64,000 bases of DNA from positions 18,356,001 through 18,420,000 of the forward strand of contig CP142453.1 in assembly GCA_038049695.1 (NCBI GenBank). The letters are read 5' to 3'. Made by a program: the position numbers and the translations under genes. The notes below the pieces were generated by a model. That model worked only from the letters and a program-made list of their open reading frames with translations. It was not told where the DNA came from and searched no databases. The DNA comes from Cinnamomum chago. Taxonomy: Eukaryota > Streptophyta > Magnoliopsida > Laurales > Lauraceae. Below, piece by piece: positions 11,913 through 22,511 of this stretch (position 1 is the first letter of the stretch; each line of letters opens with the position of its first letter).

Positions 11913-13799
11913 TCTCATACCATCTATCAGTCTTGATAAATCAGCAGCCTTTCCTTCTAAATCTTTCGCGACGTCACATGTTGACAGGAGCCGCTCAGTA
12001 AATTTAAAGATCTAGAGTAGCAGATATGAACACAGTCAAATATTCGAATGAACTGAACATAAAGTTTATAATGTTGTGGGTGAGTGATTCGTTGATGAGA
12101 ACCCAAATGAAATTACCTGGGATGAAACTGAAATCATGTCAGCTTGGGTATGTCCGGTAATAGGATGACCGATGCGTAACCGAGTGATGTTTCGGTACCA
12201 TTTAAAGTACTCATCATTGTGTGGGCCTGCATCACCCTCTACTCCGTAGGTTATGTCATCCATTCTTTTATTCCAAACGCCAAAATAAACGGCACGTAAT
12301 TTCTCGCGTCGATGTTCGCCAGTTGGGATAATTTCCGTTCGTGGAAATGGCTTTAGGAAACGGGGTGGCACGGTTTGCTGTAACCCAAACTGTTTCATTA
12401 CTCTTTCCGGAGAGTGCCGCTCCACAATCCAGAAGCAAATCAACGCCGTGTTCGACCGGAAGAGGGGTACATCAGCATCGTCGATATAGTCCATAATATT
12501 TTCATAATCAGCGTATGGAAGCCAGTTGAACTGAAATAACAAAAAAAATTTGGATTGTCATGTAGAAATAAAACCGAAGAAAAGAAAATCTCGTCAAAAA
12601 ATGAAGGGGCATCGTCACTCAAACAACACTCACATTTCAATATTTAGTTGTTTGATTTTTATTTAAGCATTCATACTTACAGCGTCTACTTCCATAATAT
12701 CCAATTGTCGTCTGGCTTCCTCGACTTTTGTCTGGAAATGATGGAACCGCAATCTGTTGTACCACGTTAGGAGAAGAGGGAACTCTACATCCTTGGTCCA
12801 GTCACCTAGTCGACGAATCGGTCTCCCAATTGTCATGCGAGAATATGCCCAGACCTGGTTAAAATGCGAGTATTGATGTTTAAAAGTAGAAGATGTTAAA
12901 ATGATGCTAAAATGACCACAATGAATGCATAAAAATGCAGGGTAAGATTTTACCTGCAACAGTTTTAGAGGACCAGTGATGGTCTTCACTACTTTTCCTT
13001 TCTTCTGGCAGGTGGATACCTTCGCAAGGCCCCTGTACAGATTTGCAAGGCATGCAGCTCCCCAAGACCGCTTCTCAAAATGACGGAATAATTCTAAAAT
13101 ATGTGCTGGAGCCTTAGTACCCGAGGAGGTCCAGAAAATCTGACCTGCAACGAGACAAAACAAGAAAGCACGTGTCCGCCTTACGTCCTGGTCCCTGGGT
13201 CTGCTCTTGGGCACCTGTCCAAAATTTTCCCTGAGCCATGTGAATTTAATCTGGACTCCATAGCAGTCCAAGTTCGCATCGGGCACCACCCCTAGCAGCT
13301 CTTCACAGACTTTCACCATGGTCAGGGGTTCAGAGAAGGTGCGGCCACTAACTGGGAGGCCATCAATGGGAAGGCCATATATGTAGGCAACATCTTCTAA
13401 GGTTACAGTGGCCTCACCACAGTTTAGGTGGAACGTGTTAGTCTCTGGCCTCCACCTCTCAACCAGGCTAGTTATCAGGCCATGATCTAGTTCTATTTTT
13501 TTAATCTTTGCCAATTGTTCTAGACCAGACTGGCGAATCAGATCCCACATTCGATCATTAATTTCCCAGCTATCATGATTGGGTGTTGGGATGCAGCGCA
13601 GTGGGCCTGATTCCTGCATTACAAGAATGACGCATGAATAGAAATATTTGTCATGGCATGAGCTTAAGATGTACGATGTAATAAGACTATCAAGGAATGG
13701 ATTAATTCTCACCTGGCCGTTCCATACTCTTTCGGAGATATGTTTATCTTGTTCGTATAAAACAGATTTATCCATAGGACCTGGATGAAGAATGTCCAT
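11742..13799 (-). CDS. plant mobile domain (MAIN/PPP7-long-form-like) protein, MULE gene B
   Basis: Five exons on the - strand: 13799-13713, 13613-12954, 12854-12681, 12530-12117 and 12011-11742. All junctions are GT/AG and keep frame, giving about 534 aa with no internal stop. The start MDILHPGPMDKS is followed by hallmark PMD blocks: GPLRCIPTPNHDSW, LITSLVERWRPETNTFHL, GEATVTLEDVAYIYGLPIDG, WLRENF, RTRAFLFCLVAGQIFW, then VWAYSRMTIGRP and FNWLPYADYE. The last exon (FTERLLSTCDVAKDLEG...) looks helical. The family includes MAIN, MAIL1 and PPP7L, which act in genome stability and TE silencing, and PMDs are also found inside plant transposons. Here the gene lies inside the MULE and reads inward from its right end. 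I infer a transposon-borne PMD rather than a host gene. Confidence 0.85.
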
Positions 13800-13809
13800 C
13801 TGTAAAAAT

Positions 13810-14660
13810 TAGAAATCTGATAGTAAGCACACTAAACAAATCAATATTCGTGAGACAAAAGCAAAAGAGTATATACATGGGAATATATATGTCTGATTAT
13901 ATGTCTGAGTCGATACTCGAGTGTAATAGAGCAAAATATAGTTGGAAGGGGTTGGAGGAGGGAGGAGGAAGGAGAAGCAAGAGGACGAGGAAGAATACGA
14001 ATAGATGAGTGAGTAGGGATGTAACCGCATAACTATGAAGAAGAAGAAACAATGCAACTAGTATGACCATTTGATAGCTTTTAAGTCCATTTTACTCTAG
14101 AATGAGTCTAATAGTCCTTTTCCTATAAAGTCACCAAAATAGAATACTCAACCAGATGGAACAAAGAATAATAAAGGTTTCACGAAAATATAGTTGGTAA
14201 CATCGTTTTACATGCAGATAGTTCGGCTTTGTGAATGGGATGGTAACGATTTCGTTACAATAATTTCTTTGTTACTATCTAACTTTGTTATTCATATAGT
14301 AGATAATGAGTCGCATTGTATTGAGATGCATAAACATTGATAACAATGAAAAGACATCAATTTATAATTATTTTTCCAAAGGAGCGTGATAACGATATCG
14401 TTATGCTGGCTGTTGGATTCATCATTGATTTTGCAAATCGGACAACATATTGGCAATAAGTCTGTAATGGCATGCATAAAAAATGTGTACGTGTAGGTAA
14501 TTAATTGTCTAATTTAAAACAGAAAGTACTTTCATTCATAGAGAAGATTCACCTCCAGCTGGTTGAGATAAAATTTATCTACTCGCCAACCCACTTTGAC
14601 GGATTCATGTGGAAATTCACCTGCTAAAACTTCAAGACCAGGGGGGTCAAGGCAAATTCA
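13810..14660. other. PMD gene 5' flank / intron region
   Basis: No ORF of note. It contains two copies of the MULE palindrome (14244-14257 and 14389-14404). If the leader exon at 19,865-20,100 is real, this is intron, later split by the Copia insertion. Confidence 0.4.
14244..14404. promoter_or_regulatory. paired palindromes upstream of the PMD gene
   Basis: taacgatttcgtta (14244-14257) and ataacgatatcgttat (14389-14404) lie about 450 and 600 bases upstream of the PMD start codon on its 5' side. The same motif recurs in the tandem array of the opposite arm. Confidence 0.4.
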
Positions 14661-14671
14661 AGCTTTGTGTG

Positions 14672-14938
14672 TTAAGTATGGGATGGTGCAATCTAAAGAG
14701 AAATAGCTATAAACAAAGCGATAAAATTAATTGATAACAAACTGCAGGCTTATATAGCCTGTTACATCGAGTTCAAATAAAAAACAACAACCCACGTTTG
14801 TAACACCCTAAAACGTGGTAACAGAATAAGAGGAAATCGTCAAAGCACAAACAACTAGTCACTAAAGAATAGGACTTATTAACAGACTGATTAACTAAAA
14901 GATATAACATCAGAATAATAAACTGCTAACATCTAACA
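14672..14938 (-). repeat. Copia 3' LTR (left)
   Basis: On the - strand it starts TGTTAGATGTTAGC at 14938, directly after a polypurine tract (aagggtgggaataatagac, 14957-14939). It matches the right LTR through aacaacccacgtttg, aacgtggtaacagaataaga and gtcaaagcacaaacaact. The outer end near 14672 is diverged and set only by the length of the other LTR. Confidence 0.7.
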
Positions 14939-14977
14939 GTCTATTATTCCCACCCTTAAACTATATGCAGAATGCAT

Positions 14978-15610
14978 TTAGTTTATAGTAGGATCTTCGC
15001 ACACGCCCAACAAACTACGAAGCCTCAAAAACACCTCCAACCTGAGCGGATTCCTCGTAACGTCAGCTACCTGGTCTTGAGTATTACAATGAATCAAATA
15101 AATGACTCCATCCTTTACCAACTCACGAAGAAAATGAAACCTGATGTCAATGTGCTTGCTTGTGGCGTGAAGAAGAGGATTCTTCGAGAGTTTTGCAGCT
15201 GAACTGTTATCACACAGAATTGAAGTGCATTTCTCCTGCACATAACCAAGCTGCTCTAAAACTCTTCTTAACAAAACACACTGACAGGCGCATGAGGCAG
15301 CAGCGATGTACTCGGCCTCAGTGGTGGATAGGCTAACTACAGGCTGCTTTTTGGATGACCATGACACCGCTCCAGAACTGAACATGAATACATACCCCAG
15401 TGTACAGTTGCGATCATCTACATATCCAGCAAAATAACTATCTGAATAGGGTGTGAGTTGCTTGCAGCCTCTTCTCATGTAGAAAATACCTATATTGGTT
15501 GTTCCCTTCAAATATGTATGGGTTATTTTTTTGCTCCCAACCAGTGCTGATCTGTAGGACAGGACATGAACCTGCTGCCAAGACTCACACCATACACCAA
15601 ATCAGGTCTG
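14978..15610 (-). pseudogene. Copia RNase H and RT C-terminal remnant
   Basis: The frame 15511-14978 reads YSDSYFAGYVDDRNCTLGY, then SWSSKKQPVVSLSTTEAEY and CDNSSAAKLSKNP, followed by TSKHIDIRFHFLRELV. This is the usual Copia RNase H. Just upstream (15,610-15,520), in another frame, RPDLVYGVSLGSRFM is the RT/connection end. The rest of the RT, including the YVDD box, is absent. Confidence 0.85.
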
Positions 15611-15624
15611 GTTGCAGTTAAACC

Positions 15625-17200
15625 CTATCCAGTTTCATAATCTTGCATCCAAAGTGGAACTCGTCTTGCCCTCCCTTCAACTGGACCCGAGAAATTCTCA
15701 TCATGTGACTCACTGGAAGGTGAGCTAGTGCCACTTGAACCAGCTCCATTTAGACAATTTGAGTCATCTTCTTCGGTCTCGCTGACTTCTGCTCCAATTT
15801 CACCTTCATTCTCAGCTTCATTATCTTCTTCATCACTATCACCACACTGTAACACATCCCAAGCCATTTCTGCCCTGCTCATGTCCCAATTCCAGCCCTT
15901 GTTCTCCTCAGAAACAACATCACTGCTAATAATTAGCTTCTTAGAGACCGGATAAAACAATCTGGATGCTTTTGTCAATTCCCAATTCCAGACTCATCGC
16001 TCGCTCCCAATAAAACACACTGGATGCTTTTGTCATCCAACATGATTCTTTTCTGGGCTGGTGCGTGCACCTGAGCCAAGCACCCAAAAAACGCTGAAAT
16101 ACTCTACTCTAGGCTTCATACCACTCCATGCTTCCTTTGGAGTTCTATTTTGCACAACTAAAGTAGGGCACCTGTTGAGGACATGCACAAACCATATCAC
16201 AGCTTCTGGCGACAAAGAATTTGGAACATGCTTCTCAGTGAGCAAATGCAACGCACCAAATTCATCACAGTCCTATTCTTCCTCTCAGCGAGTCCATTTT
16301 ACTGAGGAGTATTGGCTGTGGTTACTTGTCTGGTTATGCCAATTGCCTGACAAAACTCCCAAAACTCATTTGAGGTGAACTCACCACCTCTGTCAGTCCT
16401 TAAACATTTAAGGTAGGCACCTGTTTCTTTTCCAACGTGAGACTTATAAATTCTAAACATGGTAAAAGCCTCTGTTTCATGCAAGAAGTAAATCCAAGTC
16501 TTACGACTAAAGACATCGATAAAACTCAAGAAATACTTCTTCTTGCTGTTTGATGTAGGCTTTATAGGTCCACACATATCAGCATGTACCAACTCGGGCT
16601 TCTGTGACGCCCATCTGCATACTTTTTTTTGGAATGGATTCCCTGTGCTGCTTTCCAACCGAAAGTGCCGTGCATTTTTTTGCAGGAGTTTTAAGAGAAG
16701 GCAAACCACTGACCATCCTCAAGCAATATTGAAGGGTTCTCAACCCTTTGAAGCTCAGGTGTCCGAATCTGCAGTGCCATAAATAACTCATTGTCTGTCA
16801 CAGCTTGAAAACAAGTAGTAGCTTTAGGGTAAATCGATGCGAGCACAACAAACATACTGTTCGCGCTCATCTCTGACTGAATAATTAGACCCTTACTAGG
16901 ATGAGAAACTTTGCACTCCCCATTTTGAATCAGAATTGCCACACCTTTTTCTTGAAGCTGCCCCATACTTAACAGGTTGTTTTTCAACTCAGGAATGTAG
17001 TAGACATCAGAAATTACCTGAGTGATTCCATTCACTTGCATTCGAACGTTTCCTTTCCCCACAATTGCCACCCTTGAGCTGTATGCTAGTTTCACAGTGT
17101 GCCTGAATTGAACATCCAAATCCGATAACCATTCTTTATTCCCACTGATGCTAATTACTACATCCTGAATCGAGGAACCATACCTCTTCTCTCTTAGCAT
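15625..17200 (-). pseudogene. Copia integrase and GAG-pre-integrase remnant
   Basis: Frame 17200-16691 ends the protease region and includes YYIPELKNNLLSMGQL. Frame 16791-16579 has the GAG-pre-integrase WHCRFGHLSFKGL. Frame 16709-16299 has the integrase core ADMCGPIKPTS, FIDVFSRKTWIYFL and RTDRGGEFTS. Frame 16251-16033 carries the downstream VIWFVHVLNRCPT piece. Frame 15978-15625 (SRLFYPVSKKLIISSDVVSE, then an acidic Ser-rich tail) is the integrase C-terminal linker. Multiple frameshifts make it non-functional. Confidence 0.85.
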
Positions 17201-17255
17201 GGTTATGCTCTACACAGGACATTAATAGCAGCTCTTCTCCTTCATCTAGTTTTGT

Positions 17256-18130
17256 CTAGTTGGCTCCATTCTCCCAACTGGGACACTCATACTGAATGTG
17301 ACATAATTTGTGACAACGAAAGCACTCGATAGTGGCCTTGTTGGAAGGTTGTTTGCAACGACCTCTTCCTCTTCCTCTGAACACCCATCGACCTCTTCCT
17401 CTGCTAGTGTTGTCTTCATGAGTGGCCTTGAGAGCCTGCTCCTCTCCTCGATGACCATTAATTCTTTCTTCATGGATCATCAAACTGCTCTGCAGCTTGT
17501 CGATGGTCAGTGTGTTCAAATCATTGGATTCTTCAATAGATCAAACCACATAATCAAATTTTGAAGTCATGGACCTCAAAGCTTTCTCATTGATGATGGT
17601 TTGGCTCGTTCTCTCACTATGAGCCTTCATTTTATTGGCTATAGTGAGAGTACGAGCAAATAAATTATCAACAGTCTCGCCCTCCTTCGTATGGAGAGTC
17701 TCAGAGTCCCTCCGAAGTGCTTGCAACTATGCCCTCTTCACCTTGGGAGAGCCTTGGTATTTCTGTTTCATGGAGTACCAAATACTGTTTGATGTGTCTC
17801 TGTCGAGTAGTCTCCATTATATTCCGATCTATAGCTTGAAAAATGTAATGCTTTACCTTTAAGCCCTTCCGCTTCTGCCCCTCGATCAATTTGCGTTGTG
17901 CTTCTGCCTCGTCCTCAATCGATTTGCGTTGTGCTTCGGTCGCCACCACTGTAGATGGCTCAGCCACTTGTGTCACCACCGCCGAAATCCCATTCTCTAT
18001 GAGATCCCAATATTCCTTGGAACAGAGAAAGCTCTCCTTCAACGTCGCCCAGTGATCGTAATGTCCGTCAAAATTGGGAATGGCTGGCTGCACAAGACCA
18101 CTGCTATTGCTAACTGTCATTCTGCTTGAC
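17256..18130 (-). pseudogene. Copia gag remnant
   Basis: It starts MTVSNSSGLVQPAIPNFDGH, typical of the Copia UBN2 gag, and continues in WATLKESFLCSKEYWDLIE. Frame 17726-17541 has LHTKEGETVDNLFARTLTIA. Frame 17519-17256 has an RGRGRW stretch and a zinc knuckle CFRCHKLCHIQYEC (C-x2-C-x4-H-x4-C). The frames shift between these parts. Confidence 0.85.
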
Positions 18131-18200
18131 TCCCTTACTCTGGAAGAAAAATGCGGTTTCTTTCCACACACACACCCACAAGCAGGCCCCCTATGGTGGT

Positions 18201-18212
18201 GCTCTGATACCA
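18201..18212 (-). other. Copia primer-binding site
   Basis: On the - strand, tggtatcagagc directly follows the 5' LTR end (ctctaca att). It is complementary to the 3' end of initiator tRNA-Met, the usual primer. Confidence 0.85.
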
Positions 18213-18214
18213 AT

Positions 18215-18481
18215 TGTAGAGGACACTCAGCATAAACTATAACACACAAGCTTGAATGAAAAGTACTTAATTCATTGATAACAAACTAAAGGCTTATATA
18301 GCCTTTTACAAAGAGATAAAATAAAAAACAACAACCCACGTTTGCATCTCCCTGGAACGTGGTAACAGAATAAGAGGAAATCGTCAAAGCACAAACAACT
18401 AGCCCCTAAAGAATACGACTTACTAACAGACTGATTAACTAAAATAACAGGATCAGAATAATAAATTGTTAACCTCTAACA
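18215..18481 (-). repeat. Copia 5' LTR (right)
   Basis: 267 bp. On the - strand it begins TGTTAGAGGTTAAC and ends CCTCTACA, next to the PBS. It contains ggctatataagcc, a TATA-like element inside a short palindrome, shared with the other LTR. Confidence 0.85.
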
Positions 18482-18647
18482 GTCTATCAATGCCTGCCAA
18501 TGGAGTGCTTCCTCAACTGCCTCCCAATGGACTCCTTCCTCGACCACCTCTGTATTTGTACGATGATTTTGTTAGTTCTGGAGAGCACCCGGCCAACAGA
18601 ATTATAATAGGTTCCAAATGTAAGAGGTTGGAAATAAGAGAGGTTGT

Positions 18648-18731
18648 CAACAGTTATAGAAACAGTGGTAGAACCAGAAAATGATTTGAAGAAACCACTT
18701 AGAGTTGCAACCTATTGGTCCAAGCAAGAGG
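18648..18731 (+). repeat. 84-bp duplicated segment, copy 1
   Basis: This copy is nearly identical (about two mismatches) to 19640-19723. Both read caacagttatagaaacagtg at the start and tggtccaagcaagagg at the end. The flanks on both sides are unrelated. Confidence 0.9.
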
Positions 18732-19639
18732 CCCTTACTTCAAAATTGATTATCCAAATCTTAATTGCAACTATGTTTCTCCTTAGCTATCGGCCGTGTA
18801 AAAGATCAAAACAACTTAAGAGCAGTTTGTTTGGAGGAATTCTTTGCTGGAATTTTTACTGCTAGGGATTTCTCATAGCTGTTCCCAAAATCCCTATTTA
18901 TTTGGTTTGTCAGTACTCGGGAATTTTTTTTTTTGTCACAGAACTTTCCTAACTATTAGCGTTCAAAATAGGCAAACGCCTTTTGAGCATTTGCAAATGG
19001 GGACAGCTTTTGAAGAATTTGGATATCCCTCATCACAATAATTCTCAGATATCTTCTAACCAACAGGCCCTTACTATCATTGAGGTAATTCAAAAGAATG
19101 AACTCTTTCATTTGCAAGTAAAGCAAGTTACCTGCACTTAGTTCATCCAAATGGGCTCCGAGGAAACATGTAATTATCAATAAATCAGGCTCGTCAGATG
19201 CTACCAAAAAAAAAAACTATCATCTCAAAATCAAGGACTGAACTGGCCAAGGTCTATAAAAATTTTACCTAAGCAAACTATGATCAATTGTGTCATGCAT
19301 AATATAGTCTCACATTCTTATAAAGTGGGGTGGAAACTCAAATGGTGAGGTCTACTCTACATTCCTTGTGTCTTATGTCAACGAGCACAAGTAAAAGGCT
19401 TTAAACGCCTCACCTATGTCCACATCAGTACACCACAACTTATCTCTCTTTCTCTCTCACACAGAGAAGCTTTTGAAGATGCCCCAGAGCTGGTTATAAA
19501 AATCGCGAGACAAAAAGCAGTGAGAAAAAAAATAAAGGACTGACTGTCCGTGGCTGTGGGTTTGGTATTGGTACTTGCAGGGTTGGCATGCGCTCTCCCC
19601 ACCGGCCTCGTGATAGCTGCCTCTATATCCAGAGAAGCT

Positions 19640-19723
19640 CAACAGTTATAGAAACAGTGGTAGAACCAGAAAATGATTTGAAGAGACCACTTAGAGTTGC
19701 AACCTCTTGGTCCAAGCAAGAGG
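19640..19723 (+). repeat. 84-bp duplicated segment, copy 2
   Basis: The second copy, in direct orientation 992 bases downstream of the first. The reading frame VIETVVEPENDLK is open in both copies, but no larger gene is evident. Confidence 0.9.
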
Positions 19724-19864
19724 ATCGAAATGAGAGGTTTCTGCAAATGCCCAAACAGAATCCACTCTCTACTACAGCACGGTTCCAGCAGTCTTAGTAA
19801 CCGAAAATGCAAAAGGAAAACAAGAAAAAAATCATGTGGAAGAGAGAAAAAGAGACAAACTCAC

Positions 19865-20100
19865 CTTCAAAGAGATCTGAAATGGAAGATGACGCTGCAA
19901 TAGTTGTGGGAGTTCCGCCGGAGGATCTGGCCGGAGTTTCTTAGGCAGCAGGAGACGATGTCGTGATTGAGGGGAGAAGAGTCAGAGAGGAAGAGCCGGG
20001 ATGCACGATGAGGGAAGAAGAGTTGGAGAGAAAAAGGCGGGAGAATGAACAGGATGGGAGAAATCGTGGGATTGAGGTGAGATTAGGTTGATTTCGATGA
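19865..20100 (-). other. putative leader exon of the PMD gene
   Basis: Reading inward from the right TIR, the sequence is CT-rich and ends in a canonical donor (ttgaag|gtgagtttg at 19865/19864). It could be the TIR-initiated 5' UTR exon of the PMD gene, with a roughly 6-kb intron now holding the Copia element. The evidence is the donor and the position only. Confidence 0.35.
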
Positions 20101-20232
20101 CGACGTCGTCCGCAGAAACGGGGGTAAAAGGGTCCAAAACCGTCTGTACGAACACCACAGTGGTCAAATACATGTATATATGTCTAAAATAGTTAAATAC
20201 AAGTTTTATCACACTTTTCTCGTAAAAATCCC
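20100..20232 (-). repeat. MULE right terminal inverted repeat
   Basis: On the - strand it begins with the same 21 bases as the left end (gggatttttacgagaaaagtg). It keeps gtggtgttcgta and cccttttacccccg, with substitutions and indels between. Confidence 0.85.
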
Positions 20233-20241
20233 TAAAATGTT
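20233..20241 (+). repeat. MULE target-site duplication, right
   Basis: taaaatgtt, an exact copy of 3703-3711. Confidence 0.93.
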
Positions 20242-21924
20242 TTAATAGTCTAATTGATGATTGGATACTAAAATCCCAAAAGAGATGGGTTATTTTAACC
20301 CATTTAGAAATAAGCTGATGATATGATTGGGACATGAAAGAAATGATCAAGTTGGAAATAGGAAGTATCCAAAAGATGCAAAGCCCTTAGTGGTCCCACC
20401 CCAGTCAATTGTTTGGTGGTCAGTCGGCATATCCCATCAAGATGTAACCATATGGGATTTATTGTTTGTCTTTGAATCAGGATTTTTTCAAAATTTTGGG
20501 GAGCTAATTGTCATCTTTTGACTTGTTCAAGGTTTTGTTATTAGGCTGTCCAAATTCGCCAATTGGATTGGATTTTGAACTGACCAAGTCAAGGACCCCT
20601 CACAGTTGAGCTTTTCTTAGGTGAAATCTGAATTATTTTTTGGGATTCTTAGAATTTCACTCTCTATACCATTTTTAAATCCTCCATAAAAAAAAGAGAG
20701 ATTTGGAATTCCACCTAAGGGGATAACTTTTCGAGAATTTAAAATTCTCCCAAATATGAATTCTTAGGATTTGGATAAAGAAACGGCCCTTAGGCCAATA
20801 GACAGTTCTGATCTTACGGGTCCAAACGAGTTGAATTGGCCTCGCAAAAAAATAATAATAATAAATAAACCCTGATGCAGGTCGATTTATTGGTGTATCA
20901 ACTCAATTTGTATCCATACTTGTCAGTTGTAACAATCATACAATGAAGATATGCAGTGTATTTGAAAAAAGAAAATTTCAAAAATGAAGATATTGCAATG
21001 ACATAGAAACTACATGAAATCAGGTGGAAGAAGAAGAAACTACTGATTGAGCATGGTGTGTGGGCTCAAGTGGGTTCTTTGTTATCTTTTGATGGTCGAT
21101 TCCAGTGGGTTGAATCGGGCTAAAGCCTGTCTAGACCAGCTTGTTTAATTGTTGGGCCAAATATTCAGGCTCATTTCTAGCTCAGGGGCTTGAAAGTTAC
21201 AGCTAAGCCAGGTCCATTTTCTATAACTTCATATTGAGTTCGGTCTAAAGCTCAGCTTATTAAGGCTTGAAATTGAGCTTGTCTTGGCTCGTTTGATTCT
21301 TAAATTATTTATGTGTATGTTTGATAATTATTCATATTATTAAATATCGAATTTATTCACGTGATAACTAGTTATCACCTATTATATGAGAACTTTTAGT
21401 GCGGCCCAACTTCGAGTTCCATTTGGGGATGGGACCAGGGGGATGGAAAGATTTATGTGAGACCACCCCAAGTATCAAGTTTGACTCCAACCCTATGCTT
21501 CTAACCCCTTCATCTGTGACCCACAAATTCAATTAAAAAGATTCAGCCCTTGATCCAGCGGTTCAGTCCATTCGAATGTGTGTCGATCCTTGGGATTAGT
21601 AACCATCATGGGGTCCCTATTTGTCTATGGTTTGGATGGGTTGCTAGGTGGGCCCCACCAACAGTTCTCGCGGGAGCAGTTCTCACCTGAATATTTCCAA
21701 TTTAATATTTTGTATTGTATTTAGATATGTAATAATATATTTCAAGTGTAGCTCGCGTTTGATAAATGTTGTTATACTATTCCCAACACGTTCATTGTTG
21801 GTTGGTATTGGCACCTTATTTCACTCTCACTCCCAGGGATAGTCATAGTATCACTCCTAAGAAAAAAAAAAGTAGTAAAAAAAAAAAAAAAATCTTGTAC
21901 TATTCTTTTGTAAGTTTTGGGAAG
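20242..21924. other. intergenic with degenerate repeats
   Basis: No gene seen. 20,600-20,790 has weak inverted ends (cttaggtgaaa, cggcccttagg) resembling a decayed MITE. 21,380-21,660 is related to 1,930-2,200. Confidence 0.4.
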
Positions 21925-22511
21925 GGATGTGTTAAGAAGAAACATTTAGTTACTTGGTCTCCCCCTTCTCCTAATGTTCTCAAATTTAATGTTGGTGGTG
22001 CGGCAAGAGGAAAACAAGGTCCTACAGGTATAGGTGTCATCTTGAGGAACTACAAGGGAGAGGTATTGTTTATGTTATCAAAGTATATAGGCATCAAAGA
22101 TTCTAATGAAGCGGAAGTGTTAGCTATATTGGAAGCTCTAAGGATCTGTGTCTCAAATAATTTTCATAGCATAGTGGTGGAAAGCGATTCCTTAAATGAG
22201 ATTTCTTGGATGTCTTGTTTGGAGAAGGGTCCTTGGAAATTTTAATTTCTTTTCAATGAAATCAAGACTTGGTCATCATCTTTGAATGTTGAGTTTCATC
22301 ATGTGCTTCAGTCGGGAAATGACATAGCGGATGCTTTGACTAAGTTGGGGGTAGAAAGAGAGGTAGATTTGTTTGATCTTTTGTAATTTGTTGTTTTGTG
22401 TTAGTATTAGCTCTAATACCTACGCATGTTTTTTCTTTACATCTTTATTGTACCTTTCTTAAGTCTTTAATATATTTTACGGGTACCGATAAAAAAAAAA
22501 GAAAAAAAAAA
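21925..22511 (+). pseudogene. 5'-truncated L1 LINE tail with RNase H
   Basis: The sequence reads VTWSPPSPNVLKFNVGGAAR, then GPTGIGVILRNYKGEVLFML and NEAEVLAILEALRICVSN. This is the plant L1 C-terminal RNase H (RVT_3). The frame breaks at a stop at 22,243-22,245 and resumes as SLNVEFHHVLQSGNDIADAL. An A-rich tail ends it at about 22,490-22,511. Confidence 0.85.

Larger units (their letters stand above)
14672..18481 (-). mobile_element. nested Ty1/Copia retrotransposon, RT-deleted
   Basis: The element is in - orientation inside the MULE. Order read 5' to 3': LTR (18481-18215), PBS complementary to initiator tRNA-Met (tggtatcagagc, 18212-18201), gag (18130-17250), GAG-pre-integrase, integrase core, integrase C-terminal region, then RNase H, PPT and LTR. 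The reverse transcriptase block is missing between about 15,625 and 15,610, and the gag and pol frames are broken several times. The two LTRs differ at many sites and the outer left end has decayed, so the insertion is not recent. A target duplication was not resolved. Confidence 0.85.
3712..20232. mobile_element. large Mutator-like element (MULE)
   Basis: The ends are inverted copies. The left end starts gggatttttacgagaaaagt and the right end, read on the - strand, starts with the same bases. Homology continues inward, more diverged, through ggtgttcgta and ttttaccccc (left 3791-3830, right 20110-20160). The 9-bp flanks are perfect duplicates. The element is 16,521 bp, or about 12.7 kb without the nested Copia. 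Both termini lead into CT-rich, leader-like sequence. Two genes run inward from the two ends and converge near 11.9-12.1 kb, as in maize MuDR (mudrA/mudrB). No transposase catalytic domain is present, so it is presumably non-autonomous now. Confidence 0.9.

Noticed and set aside
18815..19080. Tourist-like MITE between the 84-bp duplicates
   Set aside because: Ends (agagcagtttgtttgg and ccaacaggccc) only loosely match, so left as a possibility.
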